Assembly: GCA_022478985.1 (NCBI GenBank)
Contig: JAKSZP010009196.1
Coordinates: forward strand, 124,001-188,000
Reading direction: 5' to 3'
Origin: Massospora cicadina
Lineage: Eukaryota; Entomophthoromycota; Entomophthoromycetes; Entomophthorales; Entomophthoraceae
Length of the DNA stretch: 64,000 nt
Below are positions 46,090 to 58,559 of this stretch, piece by piece. The first letter of the stretch is position 1; each line of letters starts with the position of its first letter. Made by a program: the position numbers and the translations under genes. Under the pieces are notes generated by a model. The model did no database searches. It had not been told where the DNA came from and saw only the letters and a program-made list of their open reading frames with translations.

Positions 46090-48060
46090 TATTGAATTAT
46101 TAGATACTCTAAACTTAATTTGGCGGATAAGTGATGATCCATTATCATTAATTTAAGCTTAACATACAGTCATATCAAATTTAATGACAAATGGCTTCCC
46201 ATAGTATGGATGTCATAGATTAGTCTTCTTTTCAACAATACTTCATTGTTTCAAATGATTATTTGCTCTACTCCTCATACAAAAGGGGTGTTTTTGGCAA
46301 GCAAGCGGACAAGATGCTTTTGAGTTGAGTGAATTTAGGGATAAATTGATAATAATATACCATCATTCCAAGACTATCTGTATATCTAAGAGGCTCTATA
46401 GCTCAGGAATCTTGGAAATTGCTTCAACCTTATCATATAATAGCTAAATTCCTTTCCACAATATGCAATGTACTTAAAAGTCCAATTACTTTTGGAAGAG
46501 GGTGCGTTTTAGAAACTTTAGTTTGATGTGGTTCTCTAGTACTTTTTGAAAAACTGACTTGAGGTGGTCCAGATGATCTATAAAGGTTTTTGATAGCACC
46601 GTTATGTTGTCTTGGTAGATAATTATGCAACTTAATTTTGGATATTGCATGATGTGATCCATCAATCATTGAAACAAGGTGAGAGCATCGCAAAATCCGT
46701 GAGGGAGCTAGGTAGGTTGAAGTAACCTTCCATGCATATTAACGCGCATTTTTCTTAGCCCTCTGGTGACAGATCCATTTTCTAATAGCCACTGGAGAGG
46801 TCCATCATGGAGAATTAATCAAGACAGAGAGTTGAGACTGAGCATCATAATTAAAATAATTAGATAGTTGTCCTTCTTTGTGAGGCTATTTAGCTTCTTG
46901 TAATTTATAAATAATCTGTAACCAAAATTCTTTATTTTATAAGTATCAAAGGGAAAGACCATGTAAATGTGAAATAACAAGTAAGCTGGCATCAATTAGT
47001 TGCTTGGGCTCAGTCTTCATGTACTGATCCTCTACCTTTAACTTTCTATATGTCTTTAATTGTATTGGGGTTGATTCTAAGTTGATACTATGTGTCAAGT
47101 TTTTCATGTGACCATAGTCAACATCTGACTTGGAGAAAATATTTTTATAGTCTTCAAGTATTTGATGCACTTTCTAAAGTTCCTCATTATATAACTTATC
47201 AGATATCTGGGCTTGAGGAATGGTGCAAAATAAATTATTGGCAGGTAGGGCAAAATTATGGTGAGTACCAATAAGTGTAACTTGTCAATTTTATCAATGG
47301 TAAGTAATTGACCTTTCATAATCTCTTAATATTTTTTCTAAGATATCTTGATTAGTTAGATTTCCATGTTGTAGCTCAGTAGGACGCTGATAAATTGAGT
47401 CAAGGACTCTTGGTAAAACTCTTGGCTCAAACATATTGACTTCATTGGCACTAGTGACATGTAGCAAGCAGTTTAGGGTATGTTCAGGTTTATGTTGGTA
47501 GAAATGATGTTTTAAACTGATTTAATTTTTATCACCTTATAATTATAATATGGTATGCTTTCTGCTGAATCTACTGATTCAGGGAGCTTTTTATATCTCT
47601 TCCAGAGGTAGAATATTGTAAAGGTGAAGCAGAAACAGGATACTCGACCAGATAATATTAATACTTATTGCTAAATTCTTTATTATAGAGTACTAGAGGA
47701 ACTTCAAAATTGAGGAGTGATAAATAACCTTCTTTATGAACGTTGACTACTTCATATTCAATCATAAATTGCATCCTGATAAGTATATAATACTGGCTAC
47801 TATCAAGGGCAACTTCAGGAGCTGAGAAACCAATTTTTATAACTTAAATTAGCAGGGAAGAATATGCACCTATTGCCTTTGTATTGTTTGGACTGACAGT
47901 GCTATACTCTTGTGTGTACTCAATTTCCAGTGAGAGTTTTATACTCTTGATGAGACAGGATGAGAAAACATTTACTGGAGATCCCACATCCAAGATAGCC
48001 ATAACTCTAACCTTCTGAATCACCAATTATACTTTTGTAATGGTTCCTCCAAACACTGGA
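46090..48060 (-). pseudogene. gypsy element C: protease, RT, part of RNase H
   Basis: Minus strand, high to low: protease at 47850-48020 (VMAILDVGSPVNVFSS, with DVG for the usual DTG); RT N-terminus at 46946-47170 (LEDYKNIFSKSDVDYGHM); RT active-site region at about 46598-46619 (YQDNITVLS, where the usual DD is DN), followed by DHLDHLKSVFQKVLENHIKL; and the start of RNase H at about 46130-46200 (KPFVIKFDM). Integrase is missing: the element is cut near 46080 by the LTR of element B. Upstream it is cut at 48117 by element D. Several frameshifts. Confidence 0.75.
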
Positions 48061-48116
48061 AGAAGGGCTAACACCTTGTCAGTATTTGCCCTTGTAGGTA
48101 TAAATCATCAACATTA

Positions 48117-48753
48117 TGCTTTTAATGAAATTATTTATTTAGGCAATCTTAGCCTATATTTATTTATACTTATTGTTTATCAATGATGCAATGGGTTTAC
48201 GGCTCATATTTTTGATTTGATAGCATCAAATGACTTATAATGCTGTAATCCTTATTAAATAAATCCAGGATAAATTTTTAATCAAATCGCTTCACTAGCC
48301 AATCCTTCAGATTGGTATCCCATATACCCAATATTATTCTTCACTGTAGAAAGCAAATGCCTATTTCAGCTTCACCTTATCACTAATTACACCCCTTACC
48401 TCATGGCTACCTTTATCTGTTGGCTACTTCCCTTTGTCCTGTAAAAGATCAAAGATAGTGAATCCTGATATGTTCCCCAGGTATGCACCAAATCCAAGAG
48501 GTGATAGCCACAATGAGAGCATACCCTCTCAAACACTATAAATATTCCTGATTATTTCATATCTAGAGTATGCTTGATTAATCTATCTTTTGTAAATTAA
48601 CGCTAAAGTGCTAGTTATTTGCCTTAACAGAGAAAACCCTGCTAATAGAAATAAAGAGCTAACCCTCCTATTGATAAATTATTCCACTAGGCAGCCACTT
48701 TACTAGTTCATCTTATAGTTGTCTAGTTTTTAGATGACTACTATCCAGAAAAC
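48117..48753. repeat. Left LTR of element D
   Basis: Aligns over about 640 bp with 51161-51811 (for example ATTATTTATTTAGGCAATCT, GATAGTGAATCCTGAT, CCACAATGAGAGCATA). Moderately diverged. Strand of the element not determined. Confidence 0.75.
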
Positions 48754-51160
48754 TGTCAAATCCTGAATCTGGTGCTTCCTTCCAGGTGCTTCCAAAGTTA
48801 CCTAGTGAAGACATATCTTCACTAAGTTATAATAATCCCAGAAATAAGAAGATGAGTGTACATAAAAGGGTCACTAAATTAGTCAAAATTCTTTGTTCAA
48901 CAATTCAATTGAACGTGCCCAGACCTAACAATAGCTTCTAGATGAGATAACTTTCACCTTTATGATCTACCCCTTTGATTGATAAGGCTTTCTAAAATTA
49001 ATACTAAAATTATTTTTAAATATCTGTCTACCAGAAAATGGACTAAGAAATTAGTAAAATTAGATTTTAGCTAACAATATAGCCACTCTTTTGAGATGTT
49101 CAGATACAGAACACCTCCTTACCTCAAAAATCTCTGAGGCAGTTGTTCACAATAGAATACAAATAAAACGATTACAAAGTGAGAAGGATGAAACTAACAC
49201 TATTTTAAAGGTAGAAATTATATCAACCTAAGTGTCTCAATGCGATCTCTGGTTCCCTGCACTATAGTTCTTCCCTTTTTTTGATGCCAAAGTCAAAGCG
49301 TCCAACCTGAATACCACAGCACCATCTCCTGTTCCCTGTTCCAGAACTCCTTGCTGTTTTAATAATCAAACAGTTTTCATTTACCTTGGCACTTTCTTTA
49401 GTTCCCAGCACTGATACTCCAAGCTATTTTGATATTAAAGTCAAGCCTCCCCAACTACCTCAATGCCATCTCCTATTCCCTAAGCTAAAGCTCCTTGCTG
49501 CTCTGACACTAAAATTAGAGATACCAAAGCCTAACAAGAATGATCTTTACTATAATTTTATGACTGAGCCAGAGCATCCTGATGAGGAAAATGGAGCAGC
49601 CAAACCAAACAACTACCTCGCCACTTTGTTTCCAGATGCCAAGGCTTACAGCTGTTTAAATGGGATAGCTGAACTAAATGTCTTGCACTAAATTTATTTT
49701 TATAATCAAAGCGACTGAAACCCCCAAAAATTTAGCTCAAGCCAGCTGAGCCAAGTGCCCCTTAAGACCAAATCGCCATCTCCTACCACTTTAATTTATT
49801 ATAATCCTCTTTTTATTCTTTAAATCTATTTTTTCTAAACATTTAGGATTCCCAGCTGCCTTAAAAGAACCAAAACCCTAAAAAACTCAGTACAATTTAT
49901 AAAAAATTTAAAAAGTTGCCTCTTTACACCTTTTTAAATTTATGCAAAGCTGATCAAATTTCTTGCCCTTGATGCGTTTGTCAGCCCCAAGCAACCAAAT
50001 TACTTTACTTTTGCTAACTAAATGATTTATCTATTGACTCTGTGATTTTCTGTATGAATACTGATCCTGGCGCCAGAATATTTTTGAACTGCACAGCCAC
50101 CGTCTTGAATTTATGCAAGGCCAAAATCAAAATTCCTCACCCTAAATTACCATGGTGAGTGGCCAAACAACTCAAATATTTTCCCTTTGCCATTTTGGCT
50201 CTTACTTAAATCAGTTTACACTAGAAACATTGGTGTATATTCAAAAGCCATGTTTATTTGGCAGCTAACTGTCTAAACTTAACTAATGAAGAACTGCTGC
50301 CTGAAATTAGCTTGGAACTAAAAAATCTAGAAGCCCAGGCCAATTTTACCAATTTCAAATGCTTAACCACAATAAGTTTTAACCATTTTACATTAAACCA
50401 AACATGAACTAAAACTCAGTATCATGGCCTGACATCATGTTAACAAGCCTTCCCTTGCCCACAGACTACCTTCAGAGCTCCCATGGTAGATGCCAAAGTT
50501 TCTCCCTATGACAGATCGCTCCATTATCCTTGGAGCAATTTTTTAAACCAAACTTAAGGCTTGGTTGAAGTTGACCATACAGCTGCTTTATGCAGCTTTG
50601 TTGAAGTGATTTCACCCCCCTCTACATTTGTCATTGCTCTCATCTTCTAGAAATGTAGAGTGCTGCCTAACTACTCTGTCCCTTGTTTACCTTAACTCTC
50701 CAACTGGTGGTATGGACTACATTGGAAAGAACATGCACCAATTTGCTAAATTTAACGCCAAACTCTATTTTGGGATGAAGCATAAACTGACTGCCTTTTA
50801 TCCTCCTATTCATCTCTTCCATGCTAACGCTGAAACTAAGATTACCTTTCCTAATCATGGTGAACTATGCAAACCTTGAGATTACAGTCTTTCTCAAAAT
50901 CAAGTTTTTTCAGGAAAAATAAAGTTTATGAGGTACTCTGTCTTACCACCAACTGCCAAAAGATTGTAAGACTGAAATCCAACTCTTTCTAACAGGAAAC
51001 TTTAACCCAACTACCTTGAAATATCACCCACAGACCAACTCTAGTAGTTTGGGACCTCAATGAGCCTGTCTAACCCTTGCAAAGTCATTACCACCACCAT
51101 TAATGGCTTGGAGATGGCAATTTTAAGATTCACCCTCATGAGTGTGAAGCCTCAACCTTA
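48754..51160 (+). other. Interior of element D, weakly coding
   Basis: 2.4 kb between the LTR pair. Plus-strand frames at 49386-49691 and 50628-50879 are open but show no RT, RNase H or integrase motifs. Near 50030-50120 a frame reading MNTDPGARIFLNCTAT might be a decayed protease site, but this is weak. The interior is too short for a complete pol, so D is probably non-autonomous (LARD-like). Confidence 0.45.
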
Positions 51161-51811
51161 GGCTTTTAATGAAAATTATTTATTTAGGCAATCTCAGCCT
51201 ATATTTTATTATATATTTTTTATATATAAATTGATGCTTTGATGGGTTTATGGCACAAAAAGAAATTTTTGATATTAGTAGCATCACATGACTTATAATG
51301 CTGAAATGCCTCTTAAAACAATTCTAGAATAAACGGCCATCAATGTGTTCCACTGGCCAATCCTTCAGGCTGATATTCCTTAATTTTACTTATATTTCTC
51401 ACTGTAAAACCAAATCCCATTATCAGCTTATCATACATTATTTTAAACTATGCCATCTCATTATTACTTTTTTCTGTTGCCTACTTCCCTTTATCCTGAA
51501 AAAGATCTAGGATAGTGAATCCTGATCTGTTCTCAGGGTATGCGCAAAACCCAAGAGTTGATATCCACAATGAGAGCATACTCTCAAACATTATGGAAAA
51601 TTCCTGATTATTTTTATAAATAGAGTATGATTGATTCAATCAATCTTTTGTAAAATTAACGCCAAAGTGCTCTCTATTTGCCTTAGCAGAGGAATATTCT
51701 CGCTAAGAAGAGCTAAATAGCTAGCCTCCATAGTGATAAATATTCAACAAGGAAGCTGCTAATGCTAGTTCAGTTCATTATTGTCTTGCTTTTAAGGACT
51801 ACTGGCCAACA
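51161..51811. repeat. Right LTR of element D
   Basis: Partner of 48117-48753; ends near GGCCAACA at 51804-51811. Confidence 0.75.
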
Positions 51812-52240
51812 AATGGAAAAAACCAAACACCTTTTTATGGCGGAACATTGCATTGGGCTTTTAGAATTCTCATAATATTTCTTCAAAATCTCCATTAAAC
51901 TGTGTACACTTAAGATGGGTCAGTCAACGGGGAAAGGTATTAATCATCACCGCTGGCTGTATAAACTATGGTGGACATTTAATAATGTGACTGAAATAAG
52001 TGTCCCCTGAACCTTGGCGTCATCAAATTCTTTAGCGTTCAAGCAATTTAGATGGCGAGCTCAGCAGGTGCACCTAAAACATAATAACCTGTGCCCTCAT
52101 AAACCTTTTCAGAATAGTTGCTTTATTTATTTTAATGCACATGAGATGAGCAATTAGAAATGTTTTGCTTTTGCTGTACTTTGGGTTGGTCAACTTTAGA
52201 AGTAACTGAACATAATATGAACGCCCTTTCCATGCTTGGC
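51812..52240 (-). other. Possible gag remnant of element C beyond the D insertion
   Basis: If D inserted into C, this should be the 5' (gag) side of C on the minus strand. The minus frame 52074-52240 is open and polar. No motif proves it. Confidence 0.3.
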
Positions 52241-52255
52241 AAGGGCAGGGTTCTT
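52241..52255 (-). repeat. TSD of the 237-bp retroposon copy (left)
   Basis: AAGGGCAGGGTTCTT, identical to 52493-52507. Confidence 0.9.
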
Positions 52256-52492
52256 TTTTTAGCACTAGTGGTGCCCAACCCAAAAAGGGGAGCCGCCACA
52301 CATCTTTAATTACAAACGAGCCAAATAATGGGATTATTAGAAATAAAAAATTCCTAATATATCCCCCAAGCTATCAGCCTAGGAAGCCATATCAGATGGC
52401 GAGGAAGCTTTGGGGAAACTTTTGTCTGGCGCCCACTTTAGTTGGAGGACCATGGCGGATAGCATATGGGTTGTGGCAACAGCGGCATGTGG
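52256..52492 (-). mobile_element. 5'-truncated copy (237 bp) of the ORF1-only retroposon family
   Basis: Tail end at 52256 (TAGCACTAGTGGTGCCCAACC on plus, the complement of the family tail). It matches 35381-35620 and 61438-61675 and stops at CGGCATGT. Perfect 15-bp TSD. Confidence 0.9.
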
Positions 52493-52507
52493 AAGGGCAG
52501 GGTTCTT
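52493..52507 (-). repeat. TSD of the 237-bp retroposon copy (right)
   Basis: Identical to 52241-52255. Confidence 0.9.
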
Positions 52508-54035
52508 CAAAAACCATGTCTTTGGTGTGGTTGTTATTCTTGTAGTAGTTACTTGGGCTTTTCAACCTTCTTAGGCTTTACTTCCTCCATGGTATACACT
52601 ATGTGTTTTTTAGGAGCCTTTTGGATGGTCTTTGGCTTGCTTATATAACCACATTTAGAAGGAATTCTTCAATGTTTAATACAGAAATGAAGTTTCTTTT
52701 GACAGACGTGATGTGCATGGCTAGGTTAGGATTACTATGTGTGGAAATTTTTGGGAGTTTTGGCTACTTAGCTTCCCCTTATGGAATGAGCGCCACAGTT
52801 AAAATCTGAAGCTATCTCTTTTGTGATTGTAGTTTGATTCAGCTCCCTGTGTTTCCTTGCACAGGTTCTCAATATGTGCAATTAATATTCGTTGATAAAT
52901 CCTGATAGAATAAGTGGGTGTTTGATAATAATATGAAGACTAGTATCCAGTTGAGCGTTTCACATTCACTTTAATTCTTCTGCTCAGGATCTTCCTTAGA
53001 ACAGTTACAATAATTTATTCTTCAATTCAATGGTGAAGTTACTGAATAAACTCTCCTATTAATAAGGGAACTCCTCTCTATTTAACTTTTCCTCTAAAGT
53101 TGGCAACTTCTGGATAACAACAGAGCTTAAACTACTGGCAGAGGTTCAGAGGTCTAAGGGAACTTTACTCTTAGGAATTAACTTTTAATTCTGTCTTAGA
53201 GGTCTCTTCTTGGACTTATCCATAAATTATAGTTAAAGGTCTCCTTGGTGAAAATTCTATTACTTCCTACAGTTAAACTTAACCTAGCACTAGAATCAGA
53301 GGTTCTTCTTTCCTTTGACTCAGGAACCGTGGAGAACTTGATAGTAATGTTTAGTCCAAGGATATCTGATCCCTCTACTTTAATTCCAAAAATGCTAAAA
53401 ATACAACAAATGTATAATAAACTAAATATTTTATTTCCTACAAAGATCTTTACTCATCAAAATAATTTTAAAGGGAATATAGAGGGGATTTATCTCCCAA
53501 CTCTTCAGTTAACGCCACAATTGGAAACGGCAGCCATTGCTGGCGAATCCACCCTCCAGGGTCACATGAGATGATCTTCCTCATTAGTCTAGTCAAGTTC
53601 TTTCCCTTAATCATAAGTGACCATTTTTTTGGTTTGAAACAAAGAACGTGTCCCAACGCCTTTGTTCAACTTCAGCGATTTACCCTTTTCAGGTTAGCAA
53701 CCTGCTTTGATAATGGGACTCTTACCCATAACAGCAGGTCATGATACCCAAAAGGTTAAATCATCGGTTGATATTAAGCCGCGTTGTTGATTGCTTAGAA
53801 ACTCCTATAGTCCCTAGTTGATTGGCAACAAAACCCCATTGAATCTTCCAAGTTACTAAATTATCATTAGGAAAATCAACAACTTAATTGCTTGTTTATT
53901 GTTAAGACAATCCCCAAGAAAACATTATCAATCAAGAGGATCAGACCCAGCAGATTAATAAGATACATTTAGGATAATATTCCAAATAATAGTCATTGTA
54001 TATATAACGACAACTCCCTTATTTACTAGAGGGCC
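52508..54035. other. Unassigned DNA, maybe LTR-derived
   Basis: A plus-strand frame at 53245-53574 (109 codons) contains LLSFDSGTVENLIVMF, which could be a retropepsin DSG site, but the rest is not convincing. About 53760-53960 contains blocks (GGCAACAAAAC, CCCCAAGAAAACATTATCAATC) that loosely recall the LTR at 59553-60292, so an LTR of a related family may be here. Confidence 0.3.
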
Positions 54036-54039
54036 TCAT

Positions 54040-54560
54040 CCAATAGCGGATAAGAAGATCTATAATCTTGATCAGGCGGTATAATAGGGTCATATACAAA
54101 ATCCTAACACTATGTAAACCAGCAACAATGGCAGCTACAGGATCATACTATATAAGAATCTTCAAGGTCATCAGCATTTGGTACTCATTATAGAAGTGAT
54201 CCGCAAAATTAACCAGGGCTTCATTTCAGTTAAGACAAATTCTCATGAAGGCCTGTTTATTCATACTTAATCCTTTCTTGGAACCAAATTCTTTGATGAG
54301 CGCTTACTTCACTTCATTACAGGTAATTAGGTCGTCCATATGAGGTAGATAACCACTTGAGCCATATGACTTAAAAATAAGATTATCAGCTTATCAGTTC
54401 TCTTGACTGTAAGCCAAGGTATTAATGGGTCTTAATGCTGTTGATATAGTGGATAGTTTGAAGACAAAAAGTTGGGGTAAATAGACTTCTTTGTTGAGTT
54501 GAAAGGATTTGATATTTAAAGGGTAAGTGGGAGCATGATGCATAGAGGACCTCCATAGCT
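54040..54560 (-). pseudogene. gypsy gag fragment
   Basis: Minus-strand pieces including NKQAFMRICLN followed by NEALVNFADHFYNEYQMLM, which has the look of a Ty3-type capsid region. Adjacent pieces (SYGSSGYLPHMDDLITCNEV) are in other frames. Family identification is tentative. Confidence 0.4.
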
Positions 54561-54949
54561 CCATAAAGCAGAATATTCTACATCCTTCTGGATTGACTGC
54601 CTAGTTGATGCCTTCATTGTTTTTCATTGATGTCATCCTCATGACCACATTGTTGGGAGTCACGCTTTCCAAGATTTGGGAAGTGGAGGTTAAATTTTAG
54701 AAGGCATTTCCATTAAAACCCATTTGTTTTATGCTTTCTAATCAAATTTCCCATTAGTGCTTTTAGGAACAGATTTTGATTGTAAGGGCTCATGAGTCAA
54801 CTTTATTGGGGATCAATTCAAGAGTAGGGATCTTGACTCGTTTATTATCTCAAACCCAACAACGACCCTCTCAAGATCCTGTCAGAGGGGGAAATAGGGC
54901 TTAGGAATCGGTCAAGGACTCATTTTAACACTGTACATTGAGTAATGTC

Positions 54950-55640
54950 ACTAATGGAGTATTTGAAGTTCACCCTATGAATGACCTGGTAAGGTCCAGA
55001 CCAAAGAACGTCGATCTTATTATGTTGACCTCCATATCATTGGAGAAAGAAGAGTACTAGGTCGCCTAACTTGAAAGTCAGTAAGGAGGGTCAGCCCACA
55101 TTGGAACATGATGTCTCTTTTATGTATTGGTGACAATTCCCTGAGTGGCGAGGGCTTGAAGCCAAATAAGTTCATTGGAAAGGCCCTTATCATTATATGG
55201 AGTTTTCAGGTACAAAGGAATTAAGTAGGGTTAAACACTATGTTGCAATAATAACTGCATCTGAGCAAGATAGGCACAAGTATGTTAGCACCTCAAATAG
55301 GTACAACTGAGTGAAGACAGCATACCTCCAGATAAACGCAAAGCTTGACAAAATATAAGTCTTTGTATAAGATAAGTTCACCAAGTCCGTCATAGTCTTG
55401 GTAGGCACTTCCATCTTGGAGACCCATCATAAAATGGTATCATTCATAATGTGCATCACCGCATATATCCTTTTCATGCGGGGTCAACCCATTTTATACC
55501 TTGACCTCTAGTCAGTCAGCTTGATCCTGAATCTTAAATCTTTTTGAGTTTCCTTCTTATGGTCTGCTAATGGCCAGTGGATTAAGCTTTATGATGACTG
55601 ATGGTGGTTCATCCAAGGACGGGCGCATCTTAGGGGTGGT
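54950..55640 (-). pseudogene. gypsy integrase C-terminal fragment
   Basis: At 54955-55086 the minus strand encodes FKLGDLVLFFLQ and DVLWSGPYQVIHRV, a clear GPY/F module. Upstream (55090-55640) are broken pieces compatible with the integrase core end. The boundary to the gag fragment at 54560 is not defined; the two may be from different elements. Confidence 0.6.
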
Positions 55641-55712
55641 CTGTTCACCTCATTAGCATCTTAAGGGGATCAGTCAACAGATGAAGCTCAAGAAAAATTT
55701 GACTGAACTGGC

Positions 55713-55726
55713 TAAATAATTCTTAT
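55713..55726 (-). repeat. TSD of the 1.87-kb retroposon copy (left)
   Basis: TAAATAATTCTTAT; compare TAATTTAATTCTGAT at 57599-57613. Imperfect, as expected for an older insertion. Confidence 0.6.
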
Positions 55727-57598
55727 TTTTAGTACTAGTGGTGCCCAACCCAATAGGGGGGTCATCACGCATCTTTATTTGCGTTGTTCCAAACAAAAAT
55801 TTTATATAAAATAAATAATCCTAGCATGGCATTGCAGCATTAGCCTAAGCATCCATTTTAGATAGGGCAGAGAGGTCAGGGGGATTTTTGTCTGGTGCCA
55901 GCTTCTGGTGTAGGGCAAATGCAGACAAAATGGGGGTTGGAGAGTCCGCGGCATGGGGAAGAAGAAGAAAGATGTGAGGGGTTTCCTCATTAATGAGGCC
56001 AGCAGTGTGCATTGCCTTGACATATCGGGCTAGTTAGTGTTCTGCAAAGTTGATAAGTTTGCGCAAACAAGTTAAAGATTTAAAGCACTTGCAGGTTTGG
56101 GGGTAGTTGTGGTTTTAAAGGTCTATCTTTCTGCGTCAAAGCATTCACAGCCAGCTTCAACTACTAATTTCTTCAATATCAAATTTTGGCGTCCTTGGGA
56201 AAATCTATGGTAAAGTTATATATAGGAAAGCCCTTGCAAAGTGGCTCATCCGCCATATGGAGGACTTAGTTGGATGAGGGAGTTAATGGAGGCAGCGGCT
56301 GCATTGACAGCCTTTTTGTAGATTTTTTGTAAACAGGGAATCCATTGCAAGGATGGAAACGGCATTAGGGAGTCAAATTGGGGAGGTGTGTAAAAATCTT
56401 GAACATTTGAAGTTATTTTAATTTCATAGGCATAGTAAGCATTGTCAATCCATTTAAGGGCGTCAAAAGGACTCTATACTTCCAGCGCTAGGCCAGCGAC
56501 AGGAGCTGGTAGGGTGGCAGAGCTGATTGGCTGAGCACAGTAGACCATGGCAAATTTGCCAGCATATGATCCGTTATATTCTCAGGAATGGTTTTTACAA
56601 CTGAGACTTGGTTGTGCAGATCGGTGGGAGCAGCGCCCTCAGCAGATGTGGGTGAGGGGAGGAGAATTGATCTTATGCAAAAAATTCAGTAAAATCAATA
56701 GTTGAGCTTACGCCAGAGGGAGGAGCAGCTGAGGCATTTTTATTGAAAAATTTTGGGCACTTACTCTTTGAGTGGCCAAGAGCAAATACAAAGGACAAAT
56801 GTTGTGAACATTTTATGAATGACCAGAAGAAATGATCAGGGGAGGATCTGATCATGGCAGGGGGTATCGCAAGGTGAGTGTTGTGACAGAAGGGGCGGAT
56901 TGTCACAAACTTTTGAGGCTCATCAAAACAAGTATAACCATATGGAACCACAAACTGCAGCACAGTGTCAGCGCCGTAGGCAGCTAAGTCCTCTGTGAAC
57001 TCATGGCGGTGGCATTCAGGGAAAGGTGGGAGCGCAAGCTGGCGAACTGGACCACCAGTGTGGCCTCATCCAGCAAGTGAGTTTGGATGGTTGGTATTGA
57101 TGTTTTTTATATTAATGGCAGCTGTGCTAACACCATGGCATGGGCTTTATAAGGGAAGTTAAAATTGAAGTACCCCTTAAAGGGGCAGAGATTAATAAAT
57201 CCAGGAAGTTTGTAGAACACCATGGTCATCTCAATAGTGGCTGCGCTTGCATAGAGGAAGGTGTTCCCATACTTGACCCAAAGGCTGAAACACAGGATGC
57301 TCCAAGGGATCACCAGTGGGCTTCTGAGCACCTCCTGGGAGCGTGCAAGGTGGTGCGCTAGGTCCTGAGGTGGGACATAATGACAGAAAGTGTTCATGAG
57401 GCTAGCTGAGCCATTCTGGGTGCATTTCAGTAGCAGCTGATAAATTTCAGGAGGCGGCGCACCGCCTCCACATGTGAAGGCAGCAAGCATTAATATAGTT
57501 AACATGAGTTAGAAGCAGCGCAGGTGAAAAGGCAGTCAAGAGTAAAAACTTATAATAATTTGAGTTTGATTGAACATGTGATCAAAGCAAAAGAGAGA
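55727..57598 (-). mobile_element. Full-length ORF1-only retroposon, older copy (1.87 kb)
   Basis: Minus orientation, same 5' start as the copy at 61438-63324 (minus strand ATCTCTCTTT-GCTTTGAT) and the same 3' end (TTGGGCACCACTAGTACTAAAAA). The imperfect TSD and more lesions make it the older of the two. ORF1 pieces: 57107-57505 (ATG at 57505; YVPPQDLAHHL, FINLCPFKGYFNFNF), 56673-56963 (PDHFFWS; only HSKSKC of the zinc knuckle is left, the first two cysteines are lost) and 55802-56023. No RT. Confidence 0.85.
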
Positions 57599-57613
57599 TA
57601 ATTTAATTCTGAT
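57599..57613 (-). repeat. TSD of the 1.87-kb retroposon copy (right)
   Basis: See 55713-55726. Confidence 0.6.
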
Positions 57614-58559
57614 AATCTTTAGTCAATGGGAATGGAATTGGTTTAAGAAACTGTATGAAAGGATAAGGTTCAGTTCGCCAAAATTAGGATCTTAAAAACT
57701 CAATTTAAATTAGTTTATAGTTGGGTTGAATCCATTCCATGGTCAGCCTTCCCCTAATAAAATATAAAATGGGGTTGAAAACCTATGATGTATCTGATGA
57801 CAGATCAACTGAGATCAATCTGCTGAAGGATATAGGTAGCAAGACAAGAGTAAAGGCGAGGTCTATAAGGGTATTGGGGGTAATAGGGTTGGTGGCAATA
57901 TCCTGTGGTTGGCAAACCCAAATCTTAATATTTACCCCCACTTGACCATTCATAGGGATTGACAAATTGTCAGCAGCTGGAAGTAGAATTATTTATTGAA
58001 GGGGTTGGTATCTCCACGCGCTGTCAGAAACACTTTACAAACTTAGAATGTACTCAGGTGATGATATGTCCTTTGATGGGGTCTTTGAACATATACATAT
58101 CAGTTTTAGCCTTCACTATGATTTCAAATGGCCCCTTACAGATGTGTTCAAGCTTGTTTGTCCTACTGAACCCATAATTATTATAGTAAGTACTTACTCT
58201 GCTATGCTAAGGCAGGGCAAGGAGTGGCTTTTTCTGACTGTCACGTTCCCTACATCTCATTTTATGGGCCAGCACATTAGAGTAGACCTCACTTTAGAAC
58301 TGGATCAGCGTTTGAGAGAGATTTTTCAAGTATTTACTAAGAGTCATTCCTTCTTAATAAACGCAGGAGTACATGATCAGTGGAAGAGTGGGTTATCACC
58401 CAAACAGAAGTGGAATATTGCACTTTATGGAAAAGCGAAACATTATTTAATATGTGAAGATGGCAGAAGGCAGTAGGAGGTTTTAACTGGTCAGTTTTTT
58501 GATGCTAATTTTCATAGGATGTCAGCCAAAGTGCCATTGACCATATTACCGTCTATTGG
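57614..58559. other. Unassigned, with a 142-codon plus-strand frame
   Basis: The frame 58048-58476 is the longest open plus-strand frame in this part (HIRVDLTLELDQRLREIFQV and others) and I do not recognise it. By position the minus strand should hold the integrase C-terminus of element F, but I see no GPY/F motif. Confidence 0.3.

Noticed and set aside
53245..53574. Possible retropepsin (FDSGTVEN) on the plus strand
   Set aside because: Only the DSG triplet fits; no ILG-type second motif and no RT next to it.
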